A DNA stretch of 64,000 nt from JAJISG01 sp964347325. Its GTDB lineage: Archaea; Thermoplasmatota; Thermoplasmata; RBG-16-68-12; JAJISG01. The stretch covers positions 51,130 to 115,129 of the forward strand of contig CAYFYA010000005.1 in NCBI GenBank assembly GCA_964347325.1. Reading direction: 5' to 3'. Every line of letters begins with the position of its first letter. Position 1 is the first letter of the stretch. A program made the translations under genes and the position numbers. The notes beneath the pieces were generated by a model. That model did no database searches, was not told where the DNA came from, and saw nothing but the letters and a program-made list of their open reading frames with translations. Shown here in pieces: positions 42,163 through 50,560 of the stretch.

Positions 42163-43119
42163 ATGGTAGAAGCCTACATAACCGGCATCTCCCCAAGGTC
42201 CGAGAAGTTGATTGCGGCCACACGGGGCTTCGATAGAGGCCGAGTGTCCGAGGCACAGGTCGAAGAGGCGCTTAGCGAGGATCTTGATGCGCTCGTCAGA
42301 CTCCAACTAGAGGCAGGCTTTCACTATCTGAGCGACGGCCTCCTAAACTGGCAGGACCTGTTGCGTCCCTTCGTAGAGGCCTGGGAGGGTCTCTCTCCCG
42401 GGGCCCTGACGAGATGGTTCGACAACAACACCTTCTACAGGCAGCCGGTAATCGACTCCGAAATCGTCCCTCATCCCTTGGACGGACGGTACTTCAGGTT
42501 GGGCCCCTCCCCCAAGGGAACACGGTTGAAGGCGGTCCTTCCGGGGCCCTACACCTTTGCCAGTCTTTCGGACAACCAGCACTACCACGCTCCTGCGGAG
42601 GCGATCCTGGACATTTCATCTGGGTTGTCGGATCTCTGCGCTCAGCTGGCCGCCCAAGGCTGCGACCACTTCCAGTTCAGTGAACCCTCCCTGGTCGTTG
42701 AGCCGCCGACGGCGGACCTCTGGGAGGCCCTCAGGGATGCGTACGCAGCCATCAGATCGTCCGTAGATGGTGAACTGTCGGTGCACCTCTACTTCGCTCC
42801 TGTCGGCCCCCTGGGATCGCAGGTGCTCGAGCTCCCCGTAGACGTCATCGGGATCGACATGTACGAGGAGGATTTGAAGGTCCTTGCGGACGTGGACTTC
42901 GACAAGTCCCTCGCGTGCGGGTGTTTGGACTCACGCAATTCCCTTATGGAAACTCCTGAGGAGATCATCGACATGGCTTCTAGGTATCGCGATAGCATGG
43001 AGCCCAAGGATCTGATTCTCTGTCCCAACGCCGACCTCGCCTTTCTTCCGAGCGTTGTGGCCGAGCAGAAGATCAGGGCCTTGGGGATGGCACGCCAGAA
43101 GCTGGAGGAGGCTGCCTGA
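42163..43119 (+). CDS. MetE-related protein lacking zinc ligands (methionine synthase partner)
   Basis: A 318-residue protein with the MetE (beta/alpha)8-barrel fold. It shares VLPGPYTFASLSDNQHY and FQFSEPSLVV with MetE but has lost the metal site. Where MetE has H-x-C, it has H208-L-Y210; where MetE has Cys in NPDCG, it has CPNADL (Ala290). It therefore cannot activate homocysteine in the usual way and resembles the N-terminal, non-catalytic half of MetE, perhaps binding the methyl donor. It overlaps the true zinc-site gene by one base. The pair is a split MetE, an arrangement known in several archaea. Confidence 0.8.
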   Translation: MVEAYITGISPRSEKLIAATRGFDRGRVSEAQVEEALSEDLDALVRLQLEAGFHYLSDGLLNWQDLLRPFVEAWEGLSPGALTRWFDNNTFYRQPVIDSEIVPHPLDGRYFRLGPSPKGTRLKAVLPGPYTFASLSDNQHYHAPAEAILDISSGLSDLCAQLAAQGCDHFQFSEPSLVVEPPTADLWEALRDAYAAIRSSVDGELSVHLYFAPVGPLGSQVLELPVDVIGIDMYEEDLKVLADVDFDKSLACGCLDSRNSLMETPEEIIDMASRYRDSMEPKDLILCPNADLAFLPSVVAEQKIRALGMARQKLEEAA

Positions 43120-44243
43120 TGGAGAAGCTGTTCCCGAGTCAGGAGATAGGAAGCTTCTCTAAGCCTGCCTGGCTCGTGGCCGCACCGAAGCGCGGGACCG
43201 CAACGGAGAAACAGTTGGAGCACGCGGCCTCGTGGGGCGAGCGTCTGGGGATCGATGGAAGGGAGGACCTCATAGGCCTGCTGCGGGAGGGCAACCTTAA
43301 GAGCAGGAAGGCCGAGCTGAGGGATTGGGCCTGCCTCTACGTGTTGCGACTCCTCGAAGGTGTCGGGCTCGACTACGTCTACGACGGGGAGCAGCGGAGG
43401 GTGGAGATGTATGAGTACCCCATCAGGCGCATGGGAGGCTTTGACTTCCTCGGCCATGTGCGCTCCTTCGACAACAAGTACTACCGTAAGGCCGCCTGCG
43501 TCGACAGGGTCAGGTTCAAGGAGCCCTACCACCTAGAAGAGTTCGCCTTCGTGAAGGAGCGAGCCACAGCGAAAGTGAAGGTACCGCTCACGGGACCCTA
43601 CACCCTGGCGGACTGGTCCTTCAACGAGTACTATCAGCAGCGGCGAGCCGGTATCTCAAACCTCAGGGAACGGAAGCTGGCGGCGAAGCGCGATCTGGTG
43701 TTGGATCTCGCCGAGGAGGTCGTTCGCCCCAATATCAGGGCCTTGGTGGAGGCGGGTGCTAGGGTCGTGCAGCTGGATGAGCCAGCAGTTACGACCCACC
43801 CCGAAGAGGTGGAGATTTTCGTCGAGGGATTCAACGCCGCCACGGAGGGCGTCGACTGCAAGTTCACTGTCCACATCTGCTTCAGTGACTATCGCCTGCT
43901 CTATCCCCAAGTCCTCGAGATGAAGCGGTGTAGACAGTTCCTGTGGGAATTCGCCAACAGGGACACGGAGGTGGGCGACGGCTATGATCACCTAGCCCTG
44001 TTCCGGGAGTACAATGATGATCGCGAGGTGGGGCTTGGTGTCGTAGATGTCCACGTGGACGATATCGAGGCTCCAGAGCTAGTGAAGGACCGAATTGTCA
44101 GGGCTTCAGAGATCCTGGGGGAGCCATCGAGGATATTCGTGAACCCCGACTGCGGACTGAGAACGAGGACCTGGGCGGTCGCCTTCGAGAAGCTCACCAA
44201 CATGGTAGAGGGTGCCAACCTGGCGAGGGCCGAACTCTCATAG
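43119..44243 (+). CDS. MetE-type methionine synthase, zinc-containing catalytic half
   Basis: A 374-residue homologue of the C-terminal domain of cobalamin-independent methionine synthase. The zinc ligands are intact: His252 and Cys254 (VHICFSDY) and Cys345 (VNPDCGLRTR), with Glu in FLWEFANRD as the likely fourth ligand. The barrel segments VPLTGPYTLADWS and VVQLDEPAVTTH agree with the family. It transfers a methyl group to homocysteine; in archaea the donor is often not methyl-tetrahydrofolate but a corrinoid or other carrier. Translationally coupled to the zinc-less partner upstream. Confidence 0.88.
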   Translation: MEKLFPSQEIGSFSKPAWLVAAPKRGTATEKQLEHAASWGERLGIDGREDLIGLLREGNLKSRKAELRDWACLYVLRLLEGVGLDYVYDGEQRRVEMYEYPIRRMGGFDFLGHVRSFDNKYYRKAACVDRVRFKEPYHLEEFAFVKERATAKVKVPLTGPYTLADWSFNEYYQQRRAGISNLRERKLAAKRDLVLDLAEEVVRPNIRALVEAGARVVQLDEPAVTTHPEEVEIFVEGFNAATEGVDCKFTVHICFSDYRLLYPQVLEMKRCRQFLWEFANRDTEVGDGYDHLALFREYNDDREVGLGVVDVHVDDIEAPELVKDRIVRASEILGEPSRIFVNPDCGLRTRTWAVAFEKLTNMVEGANLARAELS

Positions 44244-44565
44244 GTCGAGGGCTGAATCCTTGGGGTGTACCCAGAAAAGGGACGGCGGCCATCGGGGATG
44301 GTTGTCTGACCAAGAGGGCAAACACCCTCGGCCCAGTCAAGCGATTGCCGCTGGCATCGACCTATTCAACGCGGGTCTTCGAGTGTCCCTGTGGTCATGG
44401 AGGGGGGAGGCGGGAGCCAACTGGCGGGTCCCAAGCTCGTGTACGACGAAGAGGGGTGACCCACCAGCGACCCACAAAACCGTGAGAAGTCTTCTCACGG
44501 CGGAGAATGGCCTCCCAACCTTGAAATAGGACCTGAGTCGACGCAAATGCCACAGGTGGGCTGGA
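44244..44565. other. Intergenic gap with two inverted repeats
   Basis: No gene is recognised in 322 bases after the methionine synthase pair. It holds a short hairpin at 44314-44329 (GAGGG/CCCTC arms) without a T-run, and a perfect palindrome at 44480-44500. I looked for RNase P RNA, SRP RNA and tRNA features and saw none. Confidence 0.5.
44480..44500. repeat. Perfect 21-bp palindrome (10-bp arms, 1-base centre)
   Basis: CCGTGAGAAG - T - CTTCTCACGG. It lies 66 bases before the next predicted start, so it could be an operator for the downstream hypothetical gene or a hairpin at the end of the upstream transcript. No T-rich tail follows. Confidence 0.7.
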
Positions 44566-45033
44566 TTGCTGGGCGACCGAGCGTACCCCCCTCAGGAGAA
44601 GCCGTTCCCCGTCGAGACGTTACGACACTGGTACGTCACACCCTTCGGCGGGCGGTCCCTCGACCTCCGCAAGGGGGAGGTGGGGATCAACTCCGAAGCA
44701 CTGGACCAGAACACCAACCTCGTCCCCGACCAGGACAGAGTGCTCATCTCCATACTGAGCAACAGCAGCGTAAGGCCCCTCTACACCCGCAGTGCCTTCT
44801 CGGTCGTGGCCCTGGACCCCAGCAGGCCCGACGGTTTGGAGAAGTCCCCCCACGGCGAAGCTGTCCTTCCCGTTGAGGAGGTCTGGGACATTGTCCGACG
44901 TCCGCACCTCCAGCCCACCCACGGACAGCCCCTTCTCTTGAATAGCGTCGCGTGGAAGGTCTTCGGGAAGGATCCCTCGGAACTGATGGAGACCATACTT
45001 GTTCAGGCGCTGCGGCGCAAGCATTCACCCTAG
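44566..45033 (+). CDS. Hypothetical protein (155 aa), TTG start
   Basis: A 155-residue reading frame on the plus strand with a TTG start at 44566; the frame is open only from 44530, where no ATG or GTG is available. The product (for example RPLYTRSAFSVVALDPSRP and VEEVWDIVRRPHLQPTHGQ) looks protein-like, with a plausible mix of charged and hydrophobic residues, but I recognise no family. Overlapping frames on the minus strand are also open, so coding status is moderate. The downstream pdxT gene starts 40 bases later on the same strand with its own TATA box. Confidence 0.45.
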   Translation: MLGDRAYPPQEKPFPVETLRHWYVTPFGGRSLDLRKGEVGINSEALDQNTNLVPDQDRVLISILSNSSVRPLYTRSAFSVVALDPSRPDGLEKSPHGEAVLPVEEVWDIVRRPHLQPTHGQPLLLNSVAWKVFGKDPSELMETILVQALRRKHSP

Positions 45034-45072
45034 GCGCCACAAACTTATACAGCCCCTTTGAGATGAGAGACC

Positions 45073-45660
45073 GTGAAGGTCGGCGTGACCGCTGTCCAGG
45101 GGGACGTGAGCGAACACCTGGATATCATCGACAGGGCGATGAGGAGCATGGCCATCTCCGGCCGCGCCCTGCCCGTTCGCACCGTCAAGGACCTAGAAGC
45201 CGTCTCGTCCCTCATCGTCCCTGGGGGAGAGAGCACCACCATCTCCAAGCTCCTCGTGAAGTTCGGCCTCTTCGACCGTATATTGGAGCGCGCTGAAGCG
45301 GGTATGCCCATCATGGGAACATGTGCCGGTTGCATCCTGCTGGCAAAGGAAGGGGATGCGCAAGTCGCGGGCACAGAGACTCGACTCCTCGGGCTGATGG
45401 ACATGGCCGTAGACAGAAACGCCTTCGGGAGGCAGCGGGAGTCCTTCGAAGCCGAATTGACCGTCGACGGCATTGGCTCGGTCAAGGGCGTCTTCATCAG
45501 GGCCCCAGCCATCCGAAAGGTCTGGGGAAGATGTCGTCCCCTCGCTCGCCTGGAAGGCACCGTTGTCATGGCTCAGCAGGGGCATCTGTTGGCCCTCGCC
45601 TTCCACCCGGAGCTCTCCGGTGGGACTGAAATCCACGAGAGCTTCCTCAACCAAATCTAG
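45073..45660 (+). CDS. pdxT: Pyridoxal 5'-phosphate synthase glutaminase subunit PdxT
   Basis: A 195-residue class I glutamine amidotransferase that feeds ammonia to PdxS in vitamin B6 synthesis. The nucleophile is Cys84 in MGTCAGCILL, and the His-Glu pair is in AFHPELS. PGGEST (50-55) is the PdxT oxyanion signature. Start is GTG 45073; a TATA element TTATAC at 45045-45050 is about 25 bases upstream, so the transcript is probably leaderless. The partner pdxS is not in the window. The stop region overlaps the convergent DUF2070 gene by four bases. Confidence 0.93.
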   Translation: MKVGVTAVQGDVSEHLDIIDRAMRSMAISGRALPVRTVKDLEAVSSLIVPGGESTTISKLLVKFGLFDRILERAEAGMPIMGTCAGCILLAKEGDAQVAGTETRLLGLMDMAVDRNAFGRQRESFEAELTVDGIGSVKGVFIRAPAIRKVWGRCRPLARLEGTVVMAQQGHLLALAFHPELSGGTEIHESFLNQI

Positions 45661-47447
45661 GGGACGAGGGCCAGGGTGAGGATAGATATTGCTGACGCCA
45701 AGAGGAAGCTGACAGCTGCATTGAGCCTCATGGTGGAGATGCTTGAGGAGATGGCCGTGGTGAGGCGTACGGCCGTCTGATGGCCCCAGACCTTAACTCC
45801 TTCAAGGACGCCTGTGGTGATCCCGGCGGTACCCCCTTTAAGATTCTTGGTGGCCTCCTCCACCGCCGCGCGACAAGCGTGTATCAGGGCGTCCTGGCCC
45901 ATCCGCCACCCCACAGGATTGTAGCCAGGAAGAGTGTTGTTGACCACATGGTTGTCCGACGTCAAGACCTCGGCCTCGCTCACTAGATCCTCTATCCCTT
46001 CCAGGAGCTTCTCCCGCAATCCAGGAACCATGTTGTTGCCGTCGAAGAGGAGATAGGCCGACCTCTGCCCGCCGACCTCCACTACAACAGCCTGAATCCC
46101 TCTGGGCCCCAGTCCCCTCTCGGGGTCGACCAGCTCCGTGTTGGATCCAATTCCGGCCTTGAAGCCCTCCCTTACGCTCCCCAAGGCCTCACTCACCGCC
46201 CTCCGAGTGGCCCCCAGGATGGAGAAGCACTCCTTGGAGCCGAAGTAGACCGCTCCGCTGCCCTGCTGCAGGCTGTTGTGGGCGTCAACAAAGATGGCAT
46301 CATCCGCGCCTGACTCCATCGCAGTCCTCGTGGCAGCAAACCCTGTGGCGAAATCGATGTCGTCCGATGGATTCGGCGCCAGGGTGGCCAGCAGGAGAGC
46401 CTTTCCGTCGAAGATCTGGCAGCAGACTGTGGCGTTCCCCTCAGATACCCTTACGAACTCCGAGGCCGATCCCGTGTACTCCAGATTGTCAAGGACCTCT
46501 CTAACCCATGAAGAGACGCGCATACACTCCGCCGAAGTGGCAGGGTTCTGATCATGGGTCGACGGCCCCTTCGGGACGATGACCCGGGTGCCCAGGTCCT
46601 CTAGGTCGGCGGCCACCTTGGAGGGAAGATCGCTGCCCCCCAGCTGACCATAGGGACCGGGGTGCAGGCTGGGCACGACCACCAAGGCACTGGCCCCTCC
46701 CTCAAGCCTGAGCGACAGGACGCCGACGGGGACCGTAACTGCATCTGCGAAGGACTCGAAGAAGGCCTCCATTTCCTCCCTGCCTTCCCTCCCTCTCTCG
46801 GTCATATGGTCGAGGGAGTATCGAAGCATGCTCAGGCCGTCAACGCCGGAAGCCCGCTCCAGCGGACGAATGGCCACCACTGTGAAGAGGAGTCCGGCCC
46901 CGTAGAAGGCGGCCGAGGATACCAGCGCCACGAGCCAGTCCAGCAAGGATGTGGGGAAGAAGGGAATCAGGGCCACCATGCCTAGGACGGGCTGGTTTAT
47001 CACGGCAGGGAACGAGCGGAGAGGGCTGCTGTGGGAGGTCGCCAGTATGGCCGCTTGCCGGAGCCAGAGAGTGGAGGCCCACCCCACCATCAAGAAGCGC
47101 ACTACCAGGGACTCGTTGAAGAAGGCCGAAGCCAGGGCTGCCAGAAAGACCATGGCCAGACCCAGCAGACCAAGCAAGACTGACCGGCGCAGGTACATCT
47201 TCCCACCCAGGACCTCGGCCAGGGGCCTGGTGATGAGGGCAGAAGATGCGACCGGGAGGGCAAAACAGGCGAGGCCCAGCACCACCGCTCGCAGGTCCGG
47301 CACGAGCCTGTTGGCAAGGAGGCCGACGAGGAGGGACCCTGCAGCGATGAAGACGAGGATGTAACCTGGGCGCGGGGCCCTGAAGAGCTGGCTCATCATG
47401 GCGGAAGTGGCCTCTTGCTGAGCTTCCTGAGCGGTCCTCGGAGCCAT
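45657..47447 (-). CDS. DUF2070 family membrane protein
   Basis: A 596-residue archaea-specific DUF2070 protein. The N-terminal third has six or so membrane helices (LVFIAAGSLLVGLLA; VLLGLLGLAMVFLAALAS). The large cytosolic or external domain contains the family text VVPSLHPGPYGQLGGSDLP and KGPSTHDQNPATS, histidine/aspartate clusters that could bind a metal; a hydrophobic segment closes the C-terminus (AAVSFLLASAISILTLAL). Biochemical function is unknown. It follows GGGPS by nine bases in the lipid gene cluster, which hints at an envelope or lipid-related role. Confidence 0.85.
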   Translation of the reverse strand: MAPRTAQEAQQEATSAMMSQLFRAPRPGYILVFIAAGSLLVGLLANRLVPDLRAVVLGLACFALPVASSALITRPLAEVLGGKMYLRRSVLLGLLGLAMVFLAALASAFFNESLVVRFLMVGWASTLWLRQAAILATSHSSPLRSFPAVINQPVLGMVALIPFFPTSLLDWLVALVSSAAFYGAGLLFTVVAIRPLERASGVDGLSMLRYSLDHMTERGREGREEMEAFFESFADAVTVPVGVLSLRLEGGASALVVVPSLHPGPYGQLGGSDLPSKVAADLEDLGTRVIVPKGPSTHDQNPATSAECMRVSSWVREVLDNLEYTGSASEFVRVSEGNATVCCQIFDGKALLLATLAPNPSDDIDFATGFAATRTAMESGADDAIFVDAHNSLQQGSGAVYFGSKECFSILGATRRAVSEALGSVREGFKAGIGSNTELVDPERGLGPRGIQAVVVEVGGQRSAYLLFDGNNMVPGLREKLLEGIEDLVSEAEVLTSDNHVVNNTLPGYNPVGWRMGQDALIHACRAAVEEATKNLKGGTAGITTGVLEGVKVWGHQTAVRLTTAISSSISTMRLNAAVSFLLASAISILTLALVP

Positions 47448-47456
47448 TCGTGAAAC

Positions 47457-48194
47457 CTACCAGCCCTTGACGGCGTCGATGACCGCCTTAAGGGCTTCCC
47501 TGCCGTTCTCTCGCTCAATCACAGTCCCGGTGACGACAATGTCGGCCCCCGCCTCCGCCACCTCCCGGGCCGCCTCCGGCCTTCGGATACCTCCTCCTAC
47601 CAAGAGGGGAAGGCTACACTCCTTCTTGACTGCCCGGATGGTATCCCCGGGGACTGGGCTGGGGGCGCCAGATCCCGCTTCGAGGTAGAAGAGGTCCATC
47701 CCGAAGAACTGGGCCGTGAGGGCGTACCTGACAGCCTCTTCCGGCTCGTCTCGCGGTATCAGGTCCGCCCTTCCCACCCTACCTACTTTCATGCCCGGGT
47801 CGACGACCACGTAGCCCATGGAGATGGTCTCGAGTCCTATCTCCTTGATGGCTCGGGAGGCTCTCTGCTGCTCCCTGACGACGTGTCGGACATCCGCTGA
47901 GTTGAGGAGGCTCATGAAGTAGATAGCGTCCGCGTATCGGCTAATGCCGGCGGCGTTGGCCGGGAAGAGGATGACGGGGAGGTCGATCCTCGCCTTGATA
48001 CCCTGGACACAACCGTCAAGAAGGTCCTGGCCGACCCCCGTCGAACCACCGACCATGATAGCGTCGGTGCCCAGGGATGCGGCCGCCGCTGCGAGGTCCG
48101 CTAGCTCCTCGGAACCGCCCTTGTCGGGATCGAGGAGAGTCATGTGGAGCTTGCCCTCCTTCAACTTCCTCCTGATCTTGGTCAGGACTTTCAA
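47457..48194 (-). CDS. Geranylgeranylglyceryl phosphate synthase
   Basis: A 245-residue TIM-barrel prenyltransferase (GGGPS/PcrB family) that forms the first ether bond of archaeal lipids, joining geranylgeranyl diphosphate to sn-glycerol 1-phosphate. Diagnostic sequence: LLDPDKGG at the N-terminus, GTDAIMVGGSTGV, ILFPANAAGISRYADAIYFM, FYLEAGSGAPSPV, and the phosphate-binding LVGGGIRRPEAA and IVVTGTVIE. Its ATG overlaps the upstream UbiA-type gene by four bases. This gene marks a genuine archaeal isoprenoid lipid pathway in the same genome as the AGPS-like operon. Confidence 0.95.
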   Translation of the reverse strand: MKVLTKIRRKLKEGKLHMTLLDPDKGGSEELADLAAAAASLGTDAIMVGGSTGVGQDLLDGCVQGIKARIDLPVILFPANAAGISRYADAIYFMSLLNSADVRHVVREQQRASRAIKEIGLETISMGYVVVDPGMKVGRVGRADLIPRDEPEEAVRYALTAQFFGMDLFYLEAGSGAPSPVPGDTIRAVKKECSLPLLVGGGIRRPEAAREVAEAGADIVVTGTVIERENGREALKAVIDAVKGW

Positions 48195-49018
48195 GGGAAG
48201 CCCCCTACCAGAAAGGCCACCAGGGCGACGAGCATAGCGTACTTCGCCGTCCTCTGAGAAGTGGCTGGGTTTCTGAAAGCATTCAGGGCGGCGTAGATAA
48301 ACATTGCGTCGGCCACTAGGACCACGTACAGGTAGTAGCTACCCAGCACTCCGAGAACCCAGGGCACGATACTGAGGGCCACGGCCACGAGAAACGCGCT
48401 CCCCGACACCATGGCAGCCCCCCTCTCTCCGATGGTCCGCGGCAGAGTTCGGCGGTCCACGTCGCCCCTCACATCCTCCAGGTCCTTCACCACCTCCCTC
48501 CCGAGGGTGGACAGGAAGGCGAGAGCGGAGAGCCACACTACCCTCTGGAGGGATGCGATAGAGTCGTAGACGGCCAGGCCTCCGAATATGAAGAGGGATG
48601 CCACCAGCCAGCTAATCAGGAGGTTTCCCCTGAAGCCCCCCCTCTTGAAGACAAGTTCATAGGATGCCATCAAGGCGAGGTTGACGATGACCACCACCAG
48701 GAGTTCCGGTCTAAGCAGGAAGCTCCAGGGGATTGTTGGAGCGAAGAGGAGGAGGGCCGTGACCAGGGCACCCTTGGCCTGGACTTGGCCGGCCGGTATG
48801 GGCCTCTCAGGATGGTTGATCCGGTCCACCTCTCTGTCGTAGTAGTCGTTGAGAGAGTTGCCCGCCCCGGTGAAAAGGAAGGCGACGATAGCCGCCTGGA
48901 GCGCCACCAGGGCCTGGTCAGTCGTGGGTGGCCCGATAGCCACAAAGCTGCCCAGGAGGCAACCGACGGCGGACATGATGCAGTTGAGAGGCCTGATGAG
49001 CTGGAGGTAACCTCGCAT
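48191..49018 (-). CDS. Digeranylgeranylglyceryl phosphate synthase (UbiA family)
   Basis: A 275-residue membrane prenyltransferase with about eight or nine helices. The two Asp-rich motifs of UbiA enzymes are NSLNDYYDREVDRINHPERP and KDLEDVRGDVDRRTLP. The archaeal members attach the second geranylgeranyl chain to GGGP. Its coupling to GGGPS (four-base overlap) is strong support for that assignment over other UbiA functions. The TATA element on the minus strand at about 49044-49049 is 26-31 bases before the ATG, implying a leaderless mRNA. Confidence 0.93.
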   Translation of the reverse strand: MRGYLQLIRPLNCIMSAVGCLLGSFVAIGPPTTDQALVALQAAIVAFLFTGAGNSLNDYYDREVDRINHPERPIPAGQVQAKGALVTALLLFAPTIPWSFLLRPELLVVVIVNLALMASYELVFKRGGFRGNLLISWLVASLFIFGGLAVYDSIASLQRVVWLSALAFLSTLGREVVKDLEDVRGDVDRRTLPRTIGERGAAMVSGSAFLVAVALSIVPWVLGVLGSYYLYVVLVADAMFIYAALNAFRNPATSQRTAKYAMLVALVAFLVGGFP

Positions 49019-49043
49019 TCAGGCGCATTAGAATCAGCGAGGG

Positions 49044-49086
49044 TATAAGGCTTCGTTTCCGGCCAGCGCCGCCGCAAACTTAAATA
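49044..49086. promoter_or_regulatory. Divergent promoters of the lipid and ribosomal operons
   Basis: Two TATA-like elements in the 104-base divergent region: CTTATA on the minus strand at about 49044-49049 serving the UbiA/GGGPS operon, and CTTAAATA at 49079-49086 on the plus strand, 37 bases before the S13 start. The spacing suits a leaderless lipid mRNA and a short-leader ribosomal mRNA. Confidence 0.6.
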
Positions 49087-49122
49087 CGCCGGACCGTTTG
49101 GAACAGTTCGCCAGGCATTTCC

Positions 49123-49602
49123 ATGGCAGATGAACAAGCCTCGACCGACTTCAAGTACATAGTCCGTCTCGCGGACACCGATGTAGATGGCAATAGGCCC
49201 ATGGTCTACGCCCTCACAGGCATAAAGGGCGTGGGTCTGAGGGTGGCCCAGATGTTATCCGACACTCTCGGGATACCGAGAGAGCAGAAGATCGGGGACC
49301 TCACGGATGAGCAGGTGGAGGAGCTGGCATCGATCATTGAAGACCTTCCTTCACACGTCCCCCCCTGGGCCTTAAATCGCCGGCAGGACTACTGGACGGG
49401 GGAGGACTACCAGCTCGTGGGAGCGGCGGTCGATATGAGGAGACGCGAGGACGTCAACCGCATGAGGATGATCCGCTCCTACAAGGGAATCCGCCACGAG
49501 ACCGGGCAGAGGGTGCGCGGGCAGAGGACCCGGAACAACGGGAGGACAGGCCTCTCGGTGGGGGTCACCCGGAAGGCGGCCAGGGCGCTCCAACAGCGGT
49601 GA
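49123..49602 (+). CDS. rps13: 30S ribosomal protein S13
   Basis: A 159-residue archaeal S13, longer than bacterial S13. Conserved: VRLADTDVDGNRPMVYALTGIKGVG (first helix-turn), KIGDLTDEQVEEL, and the C-terminal RGQRTRNNGRTG motif that contacts rRNA. S13 sits at the head of the small subunit and contacts both 5S-proximal bridges and P-site tRNA. First gene of the S13-S4-S11-RpoD operon, the archaeal/eukaryotic gene order. TATA box 37 bases upstream. Confidence 0.97.
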   Translation: MADEQASTDFKYIVRLADTDVDGNRPMVYALTGIKGVGLRVAQMLSDTLGIPREQKIGDLTDEQVEELASIIEDLPSHVPPWALNRRQDYWTGEDYQLVGAAVDMRRREDVNRMRMIRSYKGIRHETGQRVRGQRTRNNGRTGLSVGVTRKAARALQQR

Positions 49603-49606
49603 TTCC

Positions 49607-50176
49607 ATGGGCGACCCGAAGTTCCCACGTGCCAAGTGGTCTCGTCCCTCTCATCCCTGGCAGGCCGACCGCATCAAGGCGGAGAACCAGCTCATTCGCA
49701 AGTTCGGGCTCAAGAACAAGCGGGAGGTCTGGAGGACTCAGAGCCTCCTCCGAGAGTGGCGTCAGAGAGCAAGGAGCCTGCAGGCGCGAATCCGCTACGG
49801 CGATGTCCAGGCGGAGAAGGAGGTCAACGAGGCGATTGGGCGACTCGCCCGGTTGGGACTCCTGCCCAGAGAAGGAGCGACCCTCGACGACTTGCTGGCC
49901 CTGCAGATCGAGGACATCCTTGGCAGGAGGCTACAGACCGTGAGCTACCTCCGGGGCCTATCAAATACCGTCAAGGAAGCCAGACAGCTAATCGTACACG
50001 GCCACGTAGCCATCGGGGACAGGAAGGTCACGATACCCGGATACCTCGTGAAGAAGGAGGAGGAGGACGGAATCAAGTATCACCCGAAGTCAGGGCTGGC
50101 CAACGAGGCGCATCCGGCGAGGCCGAGCCTCGAAGCACTGGAGGCTCGAAGGCTGACCTCTGAGGGAGTGGAGTAG
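49607..50176 (+). CDS. rps4: 30S ribosomal protein S4
   Basis: A 189-residue archaeal S4 (eukaryotic S9 type). The N-terminus KFPRAKWSRPSHPWQADRI is the archaeal form; the S4 RNA-binding domain is RQLIVHGHVAIGDRKVTIPGYLV (about 120-145). S4 is a primary 16S rRNA binder in early assembly. Four bases separate it from S13, and S11 starts immediately after its stop. Confidence 0.97.
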   Translation: MGDPKFPRAKWSRPSHPWQADRIKAENQLIRKFGLKNKREVWRTQSLLREWRQRARSLQARIRYGDVQAEKEVNEAIGRLARLGLLPREGATLDDLLALQIEDILGRRLQTVSYLRGLSNTVKEARQLIVHGHVAIGDRKVTIPGYLVKKEEEDGIKYHPKSGLANEAHPARPSLEALEARRLTSEGVE

Positions 50177-50560
50177 ATGGCGAAGTGGGGAGTGGCGCAC
50201 ATCTTCGCCTCCTACAACAACATCATCATCACGCTGACCGATGTCACGGGGGCGGAGACCGTCGCCAAGTGCAGCGGGGGGATGGTGGTGAAGGCCGACA
50301 AGGACGAGGCGTCTCCATACGCTGCCATGAGAGCCGCAGAGAGGGTGGCCGACGCGGCCAAGGAGAAGGGGATCGAAGGCATCCACGTCAGGATTAGGGC
50401 GCCAGGCGGCAACAAGTCGTCGTCACCAGGACCCGGCGCGCAAGCTGCCATCAGAGCTCTGGCCCGGGCTGGCCTCCGGATTGGTCGCATCGAAGATGTG
50501 ACCCCCATACCCCATGACGGGACGAAGGCCCAGGGAGGCAGAAGGGGCAGGAGGGTGTAA
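50177..50560 (+). CDS. rps11: 30S ribosomal protein S11
   Basis: A 127-residue S11, located on the platform of the small subunit. Family text: VAHIFASYNNIIITLTDVTG, then RIRAPGGNKSSSPGPGAQAAIRAL and the basic tail PHDGTKAQGGRRGRRV. Starts directly after the S4 stop; its stop overlaps the ATG of the RNA polymerase subunit D gene. Confidence 0.97.
   Translation: MAKWGVAHIFASYNNIIITLTDVTGAETVAKCSGGMVVKADKDEASPYAAMRAAERVADAAKEKGIEGIHVRIRAPGGNKSSSPGPGAQAAIRALARAGLRIGRIEDVTPIPHDGTKAQGGRRGRRV

Noticed and set aside
42789..43532. Minus-strand frame of 247 codons
   Set aside because: Antisense to the two MetE-type genes, which have strong family motifs.
44244..44565. RNase P RNA or SRP RNA in the gap
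   Set aside because: None of the conserved elements of these RNAs could be found; only two short inverted repeats are present.
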